The notes under the pieces were generated by a model. It was not told where the DNA came from. It saw only the letters and a program-made list of their open reading frames with translations, and did no database searches. A stretch of 64,000 bases of DNA from Neostapfia colusana (lineage: Eukaryota; Streptophyta; Magnoliopsida; Poales; Poaceae), in NCBI GenBank assembly GCA_030760725.1, contig JASWHV010000005.1, positions 95,238,622-95,302,621 on the forward strand. The letters run 5' to 3'. Below are positions 22,489 through 33,103 of this stretch, piece by piece (within the stretch, counting starts at the first letter, position 1; each line of letters opens with the position of its first letter). Position numbers and translations under genes: made by a program.

Positions 22489-24060
22489 AAATAAACTTAT
22501 CTTAATTGACCCCTTAGTATCCAGGATAGTTCACAGGCTTTCCCTTAACCCCATGTCGGCTACATGTTCACTGAACAAACTGGGAGGAAGGCCTTTTGTT
22601 AGCGGATCCACAAGCATTCGCTTGGTACTTATATGCTCGAGACTGATTGTGTGATCCTAGATTTTATCTTCACAACATAGAACTTAATGTTGATGTATTT
22701 GGTAGCACCACTCGACTTGTTGTTGTGAGAGTATAATATTGCTGACTCATTGTCGCAGTATAACTTAAGTGGTTTATGAATGTTGTCGACCACTCTAAGA
22801 CTGGGTAAAAACTTCTTAAACCATAGTGCCTGCCCGGTGGACTCATAACAAGCAACAAACTCGTTATGCATTGTGGACGATGCAGTGACGGTTTGTTTGG
22901 AGCTTTTCCACTATATAGCTTCATTTGCCAGGGTGAATATGTAACCTGATGTCGATCTCTTCGTATCCACACAACCCACAAAATCTGAATCTGAGTATCC
23001 CACTACCTCGAGTGAGTCTGACTTACTATACGTTAACATGAGGCCTTTTGTGCCTTGCACATACCTTAATGCTTTCTTAACTGCCTTCCAGTGATCAATC
23101 CCTAGATTGGCCTGATATCTACCAAGCATCCCGGTTACGAAAGCTAAGTCAGGGCGAGTACATACTTGAGCATACATAAGGCTTCCGACAGCAGAAGCAT
23201 ATGGAACTGATTTCATTTGATCAATCTCGTATTGGTTCCTGGGACACTAAAAGTTCCCAAAATTATCGCCCTTGACTATCGAAGCAGGCGGAGGTTTACT
23301 CGCATAAATGCCGTACTTCTTGAATACGCCTTCTAAGTATGCTTTCTGAGATAAACCTAAAACCCCTTTTCCATGATCTCGGTGAATCTCGATCCCAGCA
23401 CATAGGATAATTCACCTAGATCCTTCATATCGAAGTTAGAGAACAAGAACTTCTTACTCTCCAATAGTAGATTGACATCGCTACTCACAAGTAGTATGTC
23501 ATCCACATAAAGAACAAGGAAAATAAATTTTCCCATTCTTAAATTTAGCATAGATGCAATTATCCTCCTCATCTCCTTAAACCCAAACTTTCTAATTGTC
23601 TCATTGAACTTGAGATACCACTACCGTGAGGCTTGTTCGAGCCCATAGATGGACTTCCTTAAGTGGCATCCCATGTGTTCCTTACTCTTAATGATAAAAC
23701 CTTTCGGTTGTGTCATATAGACGTCCTCGTAGAGGTCCCCATTGAGGAACACCGTTTTTACATCCATCTGATGTAATTCTAAATCATAATGCGCTACTAA
23801 TGCCATAATGATTCTAAAAGAATCCTTTGCAGAGACGGGTGAGAACGTCTCACTATACTCTATGCCTTCTCTTTGAATGAATCCTTTCGCCACAAGTCTG
23901 GCCTTATACTTTTTTATTTTCCCTTTGGAGTTACGTTTGATCTTGTAGACCCACTTAAAGCCTACTGTCTTGGCTCCTCGAGGAACCTCGACTAAATCAC
24001 AGACCTTGTTGGCGTCCATAGACCTCATTTCATCCTCCATGGCTTTACGCTACTCAGATC
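22489..24060 (-). pseudogene. R2 reverse transcriptase and RNase H
   Basis: Copia RT begins near 24040: MDANKVCDLVEVPRGAKTVG, GFKWVYKIKRNSKGK, KARLVAKGFIQREGIEYSET, MDVKTVFLNGDLYEDVYM, then the catalytic LYVDDILL (about 23480-23500). RNase H follows: SAVGSLMYAQVCTRPDLAF, GYSDSDFVGCVDTKRSTSGY, then in another frame HNEFVACYESTGQALW and LYCDNESAI. The three acidic RNase H residues are readable in pieces. The frame changes several times (near 23620, 23570-23360, 23216 and 22900) and stops occur, so it cannot make an intact enzyme. The terminal part runs to the R3 insertion point. Confidence 0.88.
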
Positions 24061-24299
24061 ATTGCGGTCTTCACATAGCATCTTCAAATGAGGCGGGATC
24101 ATCCTCAATTTGAATTTCTTCACTCAAATAGATCTCATAATCGTCCTGAATGGCCTATTTTCTTACTCGTTGAGATCTTCTAATTGACGCATCATCTTCT
24201 GGTTGAGGCTGTTGTTGCGCTTCATCGTTTTCAACAACTGGCTCAATAGGCTCAGAAGGCTGAGCCTCTCGTATTTCTTCCGTTGCTGATGAAGGACTA

Positions 24300-25330
24300 A
24301 CAACAGGTGTTGAATCATAAGTGACTAGCACAGATGATTCACGAAGAGTAGGTATTGAGAAAAGGGTTCTTGAATCATAGGACTAGGCGTGTAGACCCGC
24401 TTCTCCTCAAGATCTATCTCTCGTCTTACCATACTCTCCCTTATCATGGCATCCTCTAAAAAGACGACATGCCTTGTTTCTTTGAACTTAGTGTATCTAT
24501 CTGGACAATAGAATTGATATCCCTTACTCTTATCTAGATAACCAATAAAATGGCAACTAATAGTTCTAGAGTTCAGCTTACCGATGTTTGGGTTGAACAT
24601 TTTGTCCTTAGCTGGACAGCCCCATACGTGCAAATAGCCTAATGAGGGCTTATGTCCTGTCCACATCTCATACGGTGTCTTAGGTACTGATTTACTTGGC
24701 ACTCGATTAAGCACATGAATGACGATTTTTAACGCCTCCATCCATAGGCTAACTAGAAGTGTCGACTAACTTAGCATACTTCTTACCATATCCATAAGTG
24801 TACGGTTTCTCCGTTCCGCTACACCGTTTTGCTGAGGCTCGCCTAGCATGGAATACTGGGCTACTATGCCGTTTTCCTGTAAAAACCTTACAAAAGGTCC
24901 AGGAACCTAGCCATACAAGGTATGTCGACCGTAGTACTCCCCTCCACGATCAGATCTTACTACTTTAATTTTAACATTGTGCTGATTTTCTACTTCAACC
25001 TTAAATATCTTAAATTTATGCAACGCTTCAGATCGCTCCTTGATTGGATAAACATAGCCATAACGCGTATAGTCATCCGTAAATGTTATGAACGAATCAT
25101 AACCATCTATAGAGACTATGGGGGATGGACCACAAATGTCTGTGTGAACTAATTCTAAAATTCCCGTACTATGTTTTGCATCTTTCTTAATCTTCTTAAC
25201 AAATTTGCCTTTAATACAATCATTGCATTCTTGTGAATCTGAAAAGTCTAGGTGGCGAAGAATCGATTGGGAAACTAGGCGTTCAATTCTCCCCCTTGAA
25301 ATGTAGCATAAACGACAATGCCACAATTTC
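24300..25330 (-). pseudogene. R2 integrase, broken
   Basis: The zinc-binding region starts LWHCRLCYISRGRIERL; the second histidine of the HHCC motif is a tyrosine (consistent with CAT to TAT). CNDCIKGKF supplies the cysteines. The catalytic core shows TDICGP, FTDDYTRYGYV and SDRGGEYYG, i.e. D, D and E. The second half (24741-24325) reads LNRVPSKSVPKTPYEMWTGH, HVWGCPAK and FIGYLDKSKGYQFYCPDR, typical of the copia integrase C-terminus. A gap of frame disruption lies between 24907 and 24741. After this, acidic and proline-rich linker sequence (to about 24100) leads to RT. Confidence 0.87.
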
Positions 25331-25559
25331 GATGATGTTTCGGAATCGATTCTTTTTCGCTTGTCGAATACTATGTCGTTTTGAGAAGAAACTTCATTAT
25401 TACTTATAACATTATGTCATCATGTAAGGATAATAAATATAACATATCTTGTCGGAAGGCTAGACCCACAACTTTATTATTAAATGTAATAGAACATTTA
25501 TGATTACCAAAATAGCACACATAACCTAAATCATCCAAATATGAAACTGAAATCAATTT

Positions 25560-25833
25560 CTCTCTAAAGAGGGTACATAAAGGACATTATGAAACCTAAG
25601 TACAAAGCCATCTCTAAGTCTAAGTAGGAGATCTCCAACGGCTTCAACTTGAGCTTCACAGCCATCAGCGACTTTAATGGCCTTTCCCCTCTTCTTAGGG
25701 TCCTCCTCATACTTAATACATGTAAAGAATTAAAACGTGCACGGTGGCACCTGAATAACTCCAACAAGTAGATCGAGAATAGTCTAAAAATAGGGATTCA
25801 ATAACAAAAGTTACAAAATCATTACCATTCTTG
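25560..25833 (-). pseudogene. R2 protease remnant with substituted active site
   Basis: After the gag zinc knuckle the minus strand reads NDFVTFVIESLFLDYSRSTC and then WSYSGATVHV. In copia proteases this is the DSGA(T/S) active-site loop. Here the aspartate position (25757-25755) reads TAT, tyrosine, one base from GAT. A stop and frame changes follow. It cannot be an active aspartic protease. Confidence 0.65.
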
Positions 25834-25835
25834 CA

Positions 25836-26712
25836 ACACTACTTCAGGAAGCCCACACAATCCTTCTGGTAGTGTCCTTTCTCCTTACAAAATCTACAAG
25901 GATCCTTGTCCACTTTCACATCTTTCTGAGGAGGATGCTGAAGTGGAGCCTTACCCTTGCCCTTATCAGTAGAAGAAGTGCCATGTACCTTAAAAGAAGC
26001 ACTTTTTGGAGAACCAAAATAGATCTTCCCTTTACCTTTCCCTTTAGCGTAGTTGACAGAGTCACTACCCCTCTGGGACTTAATGCATTCTTCTTCTTGA
26101 ATGCACATGGCAATCAAATCCTCAAGTTCCACCGCTCTGGCTGAGAGTTGTAGTTGATCACGAAGGCCTCAAACTCCTTAGGTAGTGAAGCAAAAATGAG
26201 GTGCACAAGCAACTCACCAGTGATTCCTAAGTTCATTGGCTTGAGCTTTGTGGCTAAGTTAGTCATCTTAAGGATGTGCTCACGCGCCACCACCTCCAGT
26301 GTATCTCTCAGTAACGAGCTTCTTGATAAGCATACTCGCTGTAGCCTTGGAAGAGCCAGTGAACTGCCTTTCCACATTACGGAGGTGCTCAAGAGCAGTG
26401 TCACATTCAGGAATTGCTCCTCGAATGACCTCATTGATTGTCCCCTTAATCACCATCAAACACTTTCTGTTTGAGGAAATCCACTTAGGGAGATCCTTAT
26501 TGTACTTATACTTTGAACTTAGGTATTGTCCCTTCCTAAGATCAAAGGACTCATTAGTCTCTCCAGTAGTATGTGTAGGGACCTCAGGCTCAATGGGGCA
26601 AGGTGTTATCAGTGCATAATCAATTTCAGAGATAGCTAGAGCGATCTCCAACTTTTCTTTCCATGTACCATAATTAGAACCATTGAGTGGTTCAATGTTA
26701 GAAATAAAACAT
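25836..26712 (-). pseudogene. R2 copia gag (UBN2-type)
   Basis: The N-terminus reads SNIEPLNGSNYGTWKEKLEI from about 26700; the expected start ATG before SNIEP reads ATT. The central part contains KCLMVIKGTINEVIRGAI, then in a second frame NLATKLKPMNLGITGELLVH and LPKEFEAFVINYNSQPERW. A third frame gives the basic, GKGKGK-rich tail and zinc knuckle CRFCKEKGHYQKDC (about 25850-25890). Frame changes lie near 26280-26300 and 26115-26130. Gag forms the particle and binds element RNA. Copia is clear; the sublineage is not assigned. Confidence 0.85.
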
Positions 26713-26793
26713 AGCGCTGAAGACAGAGCGGAGGAACCTTCATAAAAATTTCATATACATAAGTAAATATACAACAAACTTAAACAATACAGA

Positions 26794-27080
26794 AATGTTG
26801 TATTTTGTTTTTCTTATTTACTCCACAAAATACAACATTCAAAATCATAGCAAATTTTGTTTTTCGTGTTGGTTACTCAACTAAATTCTTTATGAACAAA
26901 ATACTTAAAGTAATATAGAAATGTCGTGTTTTTGTTTTTCGCGTTGGTTACTCGACAAAACACGTCATTCACAAACATGCAAATTTTATCCTTTCGCGTT
27001 GGTTACTTAAATGAAATTCACACGAATATAAACTTAAACATGGTAAATTTGTTTTTCACGTTGGTTACTCAACAAATTTA
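26794..27080. repeat. Array of five hairpins with a shared loop, R2 leader
   Basis: Arms (plus strand): unit 1, 26794-26808 with 26825-26839, perfect 15 bp; unit 2, about 26850-26860 with 26881-26888, imperfect; unit 3, 26921-26935 with 26955-26968, one mismatch and one bulge; unit 4, about 26979-26989 with 27009-27018, imperfect; unit 5, 27044-27052 with 27072-27080, perfect 9 bp. Units 2-5 share a loop core like CGCGTTGGTTACT. The arm sequences differ between units while pairing is kept. Confidence 0.75.
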
Positions 27081-27684
27081 ACATAACTAATAGTGATAGC
27101 ATTTCTTAACAATTAATAATTAACATACATACTTAAAATTCTACAGCACAAAATAGTCAAATTAAATGGGTTGAGAAAACTTAACTATACTTACGGCAAA
27201 ATTTAAATATGATATGCATAAAAGACATACAAAACATCACATGAAATATCACAAAAATCCCTTAAAATTTTCTCAACCATTTAATTTAATTTTGCTTATA
27301 CCCATTTGATTTTAGCCCATACTAAAATCCTGAAAATCCATCTGAAAATGAAAATACCAGAAAACAATTCTGGCCCAAGCCCAAAAACTAAATTCCTTAA
27401 AATACTAACTAAAACAGAAAAGGCCCATCGGCTAAAAACAGCTCAAAGCCCATTATCTAAATTCCTCAGAAAATCGGAAAACATAAAAACAAAAACCTTG
27501 CGTGCACAGCCCACTGTGGCTCGGCCCAGCCCAGAACAAAAAACAAAAAAATTCTGAAAATATAATGGGCAGCCCAATGCGGATCACAGCGGCTTCCGCC
27601 TGGGTCGAGAGCCCGCTCCGTGCACGATGAGCGTTAGCCGTCGGATCAAGATCCAATAGACACGTTTCAAAATCAGGGGGGGGG

Positions 27685-28182
27685 TATAAAAAATTCCGCC
27701 GACGCAGTCCAAAGCCCTAACCCTCATTTCTCCCTTCCCCTTCTCTCTCCACGACGCGGGTGAGTGAGAGGCGGAGTGGCCGAGCGCCGAGCGGTGGGGT
27801 GCTCCGGTGCTGCCACGGCCTCCTCGGTGGCCCGCGAGCTCGCCGCGAGGCGTTTCGCTGCCGGTGGGTGGTCGCCGGCCGGCCGCCGTCGAGGGAGCCC
27901 CGCCCTATGGTTAGAGTTCCACCGTGAACCCTACCCTGACGGCCTTAGCGGTGACGCTGCCGCCTCCTTCATCATCGGAATCCGAGCTCATGCACGCCGT
28001 GTGATGAGCTCGGCGCCGTTGATGAGGAGGGCGCGCGGCGTCCTTACCGTGAATGGATCTGGCGGCCCGAAGGCCGATCTTTCCGGGTCTCCTCATCGAG
28101 GAGTTTGCCGGTGAGGTTGGCGTTGACTTCTTCGCCCGGCGCATGAAACGCCGGTGGGGGTCCCGAAGAACTTCGTTTAAAG
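27685..28182 (+). promoter_or_regulatory. Gene-like promoter and exon antisense to R2
   Basis: On the plus strand: TATAAA at 27685-27690, CCCTAACCCT (telo-box-like) at 27715-27724, a CT-rich 5'UTR-like stretch, a GC-rich block, then AAAG/GTGAGTAG at 28182/28183, a strong splice-donor consensus, followed by T-rich intron-like sequence to about 28300. This is the layout of a plant gene 5' end, but on the strand opposite to R2. I recognise no protein in it. It could be a captured gene fragment or an antisense promoter. Confidence 0.4.
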
Positions 28183-28339
28183 GTGAGTAGATCCGCCCCT
28201 TTCTAATTTCTTATTTGCTTCGGTTTTGTTCCCTTTGGTTCTTAGTTCTCATTCATGTCCCAAAACCGACTTAGATCTAATCCCCTCCTTCTAATTGCTG
28301 TAGAGTGAACTAAAACACAATTAGAAACTAACCTAGCCT

Positions 28340-28353
28340 GGCTCTTGATGCCA
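28340..28353 (-). other. R2 primer-binding site
   Basis: The minus strand reads TGGCATCAAGAGCC, a diverged match to the initiator-Met tRNA 3' end, one base inside the LTR edge at 28355. Confidence 0.8.
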
Positions 28354-28354
28354 T

Positions 28355-28856
28355 TGTTGGGTTCTTAAATCCTTAGGTTATTAATCTAGGTGTTATCTAA
28401 TCGGGTTTTCTTAGACATAAACAACATCAATTGCATGTTTAATCAATCAATGATAACACAGTCACCTAGAATTCTAATTAGATTAGAGTAGATCATCGTA
28501 AAAGTCTAGGTATATATCATACCTTCTTTGGCGTGAGTAGAGGATGACATCGCGTCGATGAAGAAGGTCGATGCAGTGCGATTGCGACTGAAAATGAAGG
28601 TCGACGGCGGCCGCGGAGACCTTCCCCTCGCAGCGTGCCTTCTTAGGATTAGTAGTTTTCAGATTGTAGGAGGCGTTCGGTGTGCGTGCCCAAAGGCGTG
28701 TCACACACCTAGCTGCCTTCCGATTCTTATAGCGCGAGCGAGAGGGGGCCTCAACCGAAAAGAAACGGTCGCGCCCCCGATCAGGGTGCACGGGGGAAGA
28801 GAAAATTCCGGTTGTTATTGCCCACGCGGAATTCCCGGGATCATATTCAATTTACA
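28355..28856 (-). repeat. R2 5' LTR
   Basis: It starts TGTTGGGTTC and ends TTTACA. It is about 92 percent identical by eye to 7037-7536. The minus-strand TATAAG (28731-28726) is conserved between both LTRs. The primer site lies immediately inside. Confidence 0.92.
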
Positions 28857-28861
28857 GTGGT

Positions 28862-28988
28862 ATGTGTAGCACGAAAAACAGTAGGTCTGGGATCAAAATT
28901 TGCATGTTTTTATTTAACACAGCAGGGCATGTGCGTCTAACATTATGAACAGAATGTGTAGCTCGGTTGTAATGAGATCTAGCTATCC
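28862..28988. other. Unassigned stretch between R2 and R4 gag
   Basis: About 130 bp without a recognisable feature; probably the rest of the sequence R2 inserted into. Confidence 0.4.
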
Positions 28989-30760
28989 TTTTCACCTTTT
29001 ATGTTGTTTAGCTAGTCTATAACAAAAATCTATGACATGTCCATCTCTACCACAAAATGTAAAATGAAATTTCTTTTTATGTTCATGTCTATATGAGTTA
29101 GTAACTTGTTTCTTGTCACCTGAATGACACAACATCCCTGCTGACCTAAAAATCACCTCTTTTTGCTTATCAATTGTTTCAATCAAACCACTTACTAGTG
29201 ACTTTACAACCATGGGTAGATTACCTTTAGCATGAGCAAGAGAATCAAAACCGAAACCAGTTTTATCATTGCTAGACTCACAAGAATTTAGAAGCAAGTT
29301 TAGGTTATTATTCCTACTACAAAATCGCTCTAGTGTCCTATGCACGTCATCAACTTTTTTAGACAACACTAGGCAGTTTTCACATGAAGTTTTTTGCTTT
29401 TGATTTACAATTAGAACTAGTATGAACTTCATGTGTGTGCAAAACATTCAATTTCAGATTCTAGTGAGTCAATTTTAGCATCATACTTCCTAAGTTTCTT
29501 ATCCTTTTTCTCAAGAATAGTGTCAAGACGGCAAACAACATTAGAAGGGTCTTCAATAAGAGGGATTTACCTCGTCATTGCCGCTGTTCAGTCCAGCCTC
29601 CATCGTGCTTGAGCTTGAGTTGCTTGCCATGAGACACAAACTCGCCAATGTTTTCTTCTTGCTGTTGTTCTTGGGCGAAATGTCTTCATCATTATCACTT
29701 CTGGTGTCCACATCACTGATGTTGATCTGTTGAAGTGCGGAGAGGACATAGCGCACAACCTTGTGGTTCACAAACCCTATCTTCTTCTTTCTGTTGTTGT
29801 TGGAGGAGGGCATGAACATTGCTGTCTTTTCATCCCGGGATGTAGAACCTGAAAAGTTAGGGCAATTTGCATGAAATGTCCTGACTCACAATATTCAAAG
29901 CATCTTTGAGAGCCACCACTTCCTCTCCTCCTAGTTCTCACGTTTTGCAATGCTTTTGAGAACCGCTTTGAGAGAAGTGCTAGTTCCTCCTCAGGGAACT
30001 CCTCAATCTGTTCAAGGGTTAGAGAGGACAGCCAAGCAAGTGTAGCACATGATGAAGATTGGCTGGAGATAGGCATATCACGTTGTGAAGCAAATGCAAG
30101 AGACTTGTTGGGGGTTTTTACGTGAGAATATATCAAGTTCATGAGTTTTTAACTCGTAATACAGTACGTCTAATGCAAGTGTACTCGTGATAGTAGATTC
30201 ACGTATAGAGGTGACGTTCATCTCCCAAATTGACATGTCTAATACACTCAACAATTTCCTAGCATTCCCAGCATCTGAATAAACAACATTGACACCACGC
30301 AAGTTGCTGAGAATTTTGTTAAAATGTGCAAAGAAGTCGTCAAGCGACTCACCTTGTTGCGTCTCAAATCACATGTACTTTTTCTTGTACATGTCTTGAC
30401 ATACCTCCTTGATTGTGTTGGAGCCTTCATGGTAGTCACACAGAGCCTTTCACATGTCGTATGCTGACTTCAAGTGAGCAATACGATCAAAGTCGCCTTC
30501 GGTCATCCTTTGGATGATCAAGTTGCGCGTCTTGTAGTTGTTGTCGACTTCCTTCATGTTATTAGCTGTTACATCTTCGTTTGACGGCACAACAAAGGGC
30601 TTGAAGACTTTCTCCCAGATTTAAGCCTTGCGCCTGAATGTAAGCCTCCATCCGAGCCTTCCAAACCTAAAAATCGATGCCATCAAACACACACAGTTTT
30701 GCATAATACCTCTCCATTGAATCTAATCTAAAAACCAGCAAAGATTGTTGTATTAATGCA
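28989..30760 (-). pseudogene. R4: SIRE/Maximus-like copia gag, broken
   Basis: Minus-strand sense. From the primer-site side: a UBN2-like part (RRNKVSRLTTSLHILTKFS; GVNVVYSDAGNARKLLSVLD; ESTITSTLALDVLYYELKTH), then SLTLEQIEEFPEEELALLSK, KRFSKALQNVRTRRRGS and a first zinc knuckle whose second cysteine is mutated (CFEYCESGHFMQ). Next come a lysine-rich linker, LSKKVDDVHRTLERFCSRNN, and a second zinc-knuckle-like FTFCGRDGHVIDFCYRLAKQ. The paired knuckles with a long spacer are characteristic of the SIRE lineage. Frames change repeatedly. No protease, integrase or RT follows, so the element is truncated after gag. Confidence 0.78.
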
Positions 30761-30764
30761 ACTT

Positions 30765-30777
30765 GGCTCTGATACCA
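30765..30777 (-). other. R4 primer-binding site
   Basis: The minus strand reads TGGTATCAGAGCC, a good initiator-Met tRNA match. It marks the start of the R4 internal region and places its 5' LTR to the right. Confidence 0.8.
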
Positions 30778-30778
30778 C

Positions 30779-31386
30779 TTATAGGATCGATGGATACAAG
30801 ACCAGATACCAGGGGGGTTTATGGTAGATGAAACAAAAAAATATCGGAAGACTTAACCCCTCAACAAAAACTGATCTGTCTCAAAAACACGTATGTGCGA
30901 GTAGGTTCTCTGATCTCAAACGTGGCAAAAACTCTATAGAAGGCAGAGAAACAACTTAGGAAGCCAACACAACAAGAATCACATTAATAGGTCGAGTAAA
31001 ACTCAAGTTATGATAAATGTGAGCAAAGGTCAATCTGAGCAAAGATCCAACCTGATGAGTTGCAAAAACTCTCATTTAACGCATGAAAGTTGACTCAATG
31101 ACCTTGAAATCATCATAGATGATAGATAATTCAGTTGTAAAGATAACTCGAAAAAATCACATCAATTGGATGGGTAGAACAAAAGTTATGGTCAAAGAGT
31201 GATCAAAGGTCGGCTGCAAATAAACGGACGCGAGAAATACGTATGAGGAAAAACAGCATTCAAACGAGGAAAAACAAAGTTTTCAGATTATAATGCAAAA
31301 GTTCGGCACAAACCATGACTTTTACCTCAAAACAAATGAAAGCCAGCTGCAAGGGATGCCTTCCTCATAGCCATGTCCCTTCTATT
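30779..31386 (-). repeat. R4 putative 5' LTR, part adjoining the primer site
   Basis: The sequence next to the primer site begins TTATAGGATCG, so the expected TG terminus is not intact. No ORF. It is interrupted by S2 at 31387 (CTATT duplication at 31382-31386) and resumes at 49827. The outer LTR edge is not identified. Confidence 0.45.
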
Positions 31387-32584
31387 TGTAAAGGTCCAAG
31401 ATTTTCACTTGCTAAAGTGTTCATCACATCACACACACTACAGCTTGTATTGTGGTAGTCCATGAACACATTTAAAGGGCAAGTAATCACCATCAAAAGA
31501 AGGATTAGAGGAAGAACTCACAAATCCAAAAGTACGATTTCCCACTTGTAAGCATGAGAGGCTGAGTTCACAATTAGGACCTAAACATTCTTAGGAATGC
31601 TCATGCCAATTTTCATGCAAATCCAAACCTTTTTGAGGTACTTTTGGATACAATTATTAAAAGGGCTAGTTTGAATGTAAATTCAAATTCAAACTACTTC
31701 CATCACAAGAATTCAAAAGAGGGATTCATATTCACACTCAACACATTTTTATGAGCTCCTCCACAAAATTTCATCCCATTTGGGATTGATCTTGACATGA
31801 GCTAGTTGGGCAAATTCAAACTGAATTTGAAATTCAGATTTCAAATTTACTAAAATTTCATTCAAACCACTTTGCACTTTGAATTATTCAAAATCAACTG
31901 GCCATTTTGTGGTTTGATCAAATTGCAAAGGGCAGGAGGATTGTAAAAGCCCAAGAAAAGGGGACTTGCAAAATTTTTCTTAACCTCACAACACCACATT
32001 TTTGTTGTGGATATGTTGTGGAAAATGATGAAGAGCAAGTAACCTCCATCAAAAGAGTGATTAGAGGGGAAGCATTCATTTTCACAAAGTGGGATTTGTA
32101 CACATGAACATGAGAGGTTGAGCTCACCCCTAGAACTTGGAAAGTCTTGGGAGGGTGAAAGCCAAGTTTCATGCAAATCCAACACTTTTTGAGGCACTTT
32201 ATGGGTTATTTGAAAAAGAGGCCAATTTGAATGTAAATTCAAATTTCAGCAAATTTCATCACCCAAATTCAAAAGTTAGCTTCATATTTAAACTCAGCAC
32301 ATTTTTCTGAGTAAACCCACCAATTTTCATCCATAATGGGGTTTATCTTGTCAAGAGCTAAATTTGCAAGAGTTCAAAAACTGAATTTGAATTTCAGTTC
32401 AAATGTGGGGCAAATTTAGCCAAACAAATTTCAAAATTTAGAACTCAAATTCAAACCAATACTTGGGGGCTAAGCCTGTCATTAAATGGAGAGTAGCTGA
32501 GATATTTGCAGCAGAATTTGGAAAAGAGGATTAGGGGGAGAGGGGGCCCACAAGTCAGTCGGAGGACTGTTCTCCAAACCGAGC

Positions 32585-33103
32585 GTGGCCTGTTCTCCCC
32601 GACGCCGGTCGAACACAGGCCGCCAGCTCCTGCTCCCGAGCCTGAGAGGGAGGGACACCGCACGAGCCAGCGCGCCGTGGAGGACCGACTGCAGCGGCGG
32701 TAACACGCGCGGCCACGTGAAGATCATCACTGCTCCCGTGCCTCGCGCTGACCGACCCGACTGCCGCCGATCGACTTCCCGTGAGGATTCGGCCGAGCTC
32801 TCGCGTGCAGAACCCCCCCTAGCCAAAAACCACACGAGCTACTCGCCCTCTACCTCCTCCGGCCGAAGACAATCGAGTTTAGCTGCCCAGAACCTAGCCC
32901 GTAGACTATCGCCGGTGACCGAGAAGAACAGCCAGCACGGGCTCACCGTGGGCAGCTCGAATCAGAGGCTTTACCGGCCGAGCTAGGCCACTCGGAGACG
33001 CGCCGGATAGTTACGCTGCTACTAACCAAGCCACAGCCCCGACGGTGGACCATCGAGCGTCAATTTGACGTTTTTCTCCCGGCGCATCCATTCGGACCTC
33101 CGG
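32585..33103 (+). other. R5 5' LTR first exon-like region with GTAAGAA donor
   Basis: A GC-rich region ending at a strong donor (GG/GTAAGAAT). The last part, in the phase that matches the downstream segments, reads TLLLTKPQPRRWTIERQF and then LPAHPFGPPG. S2 has a clear homologue, so the end is the best-supported part; the start is not defined. A frame break separates the 5' part in this copy; the right LTR copy is open. Confidence 0.35.

Larger units (their letters stand above)
26713..28354 (-). other. R2 leader (1.6 kb) between primer site and gag
   Basis: Unusually long and heterogeneous. In sense order: a 170-bp AT-rich piece next to the primer site, a GC-rich block (about 28180-27690), an AC-rich stretch (27560-27300) and an AT-rich block containing five hairpins (27080-26794). 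On the opposite strand the GC-rich block resembles a gene promoter with a first exon. No sense-strand ORF is convincing. Confidence 0.6.
7037..28856 (-). mobile_element. R2: Ty1/copia LTR retrotransposon, split by nested R3
   Basis: Two related ~500-bp LTRs lie at 7037-7536 and 28355-28856, flanked by GTGGC (7032-7036) and GTGGT (28857-28861). Sense is minus: LTR, primer site (28353-28340), long leader, gag, protease, integrase, RT, RNase H, then the polypurine tract at 7548-7537 beside the other LTR. Integrase before RT is the copia order. Gypsy element R3 interrupts it near its 3' end at 7694-22483. Without R3 it is about 7.0 kb. The two LTRs differ at about 42 positions by eye (about 8 percent), so it is the oldest dated element here. 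All genes are broken. Confidence 0.9.

Noticed and set aside
26790..27090. The hairpin array as a CRISPR array
   Set aside because: Units and spacings are irregular, stems differ, and the setting is a plant copia leader with no cas genes.
30779..31386. A complete R4 LTR with both edges
   Set aside because: The expected TG terminus is not intact and I could not find the outer edge or target duplication, so only a putative partial LTR is listed.
32585..32986. The 5' part of the GC-rich open frames in the R5 LTR as a complete protein gene
   Set aside because: The frame breaks between the two LTR copies and the composition is GC-driven arginine/proline. Only the short stretch before the GTAAGAA donor has a homologue in S2, so only that is proposed.
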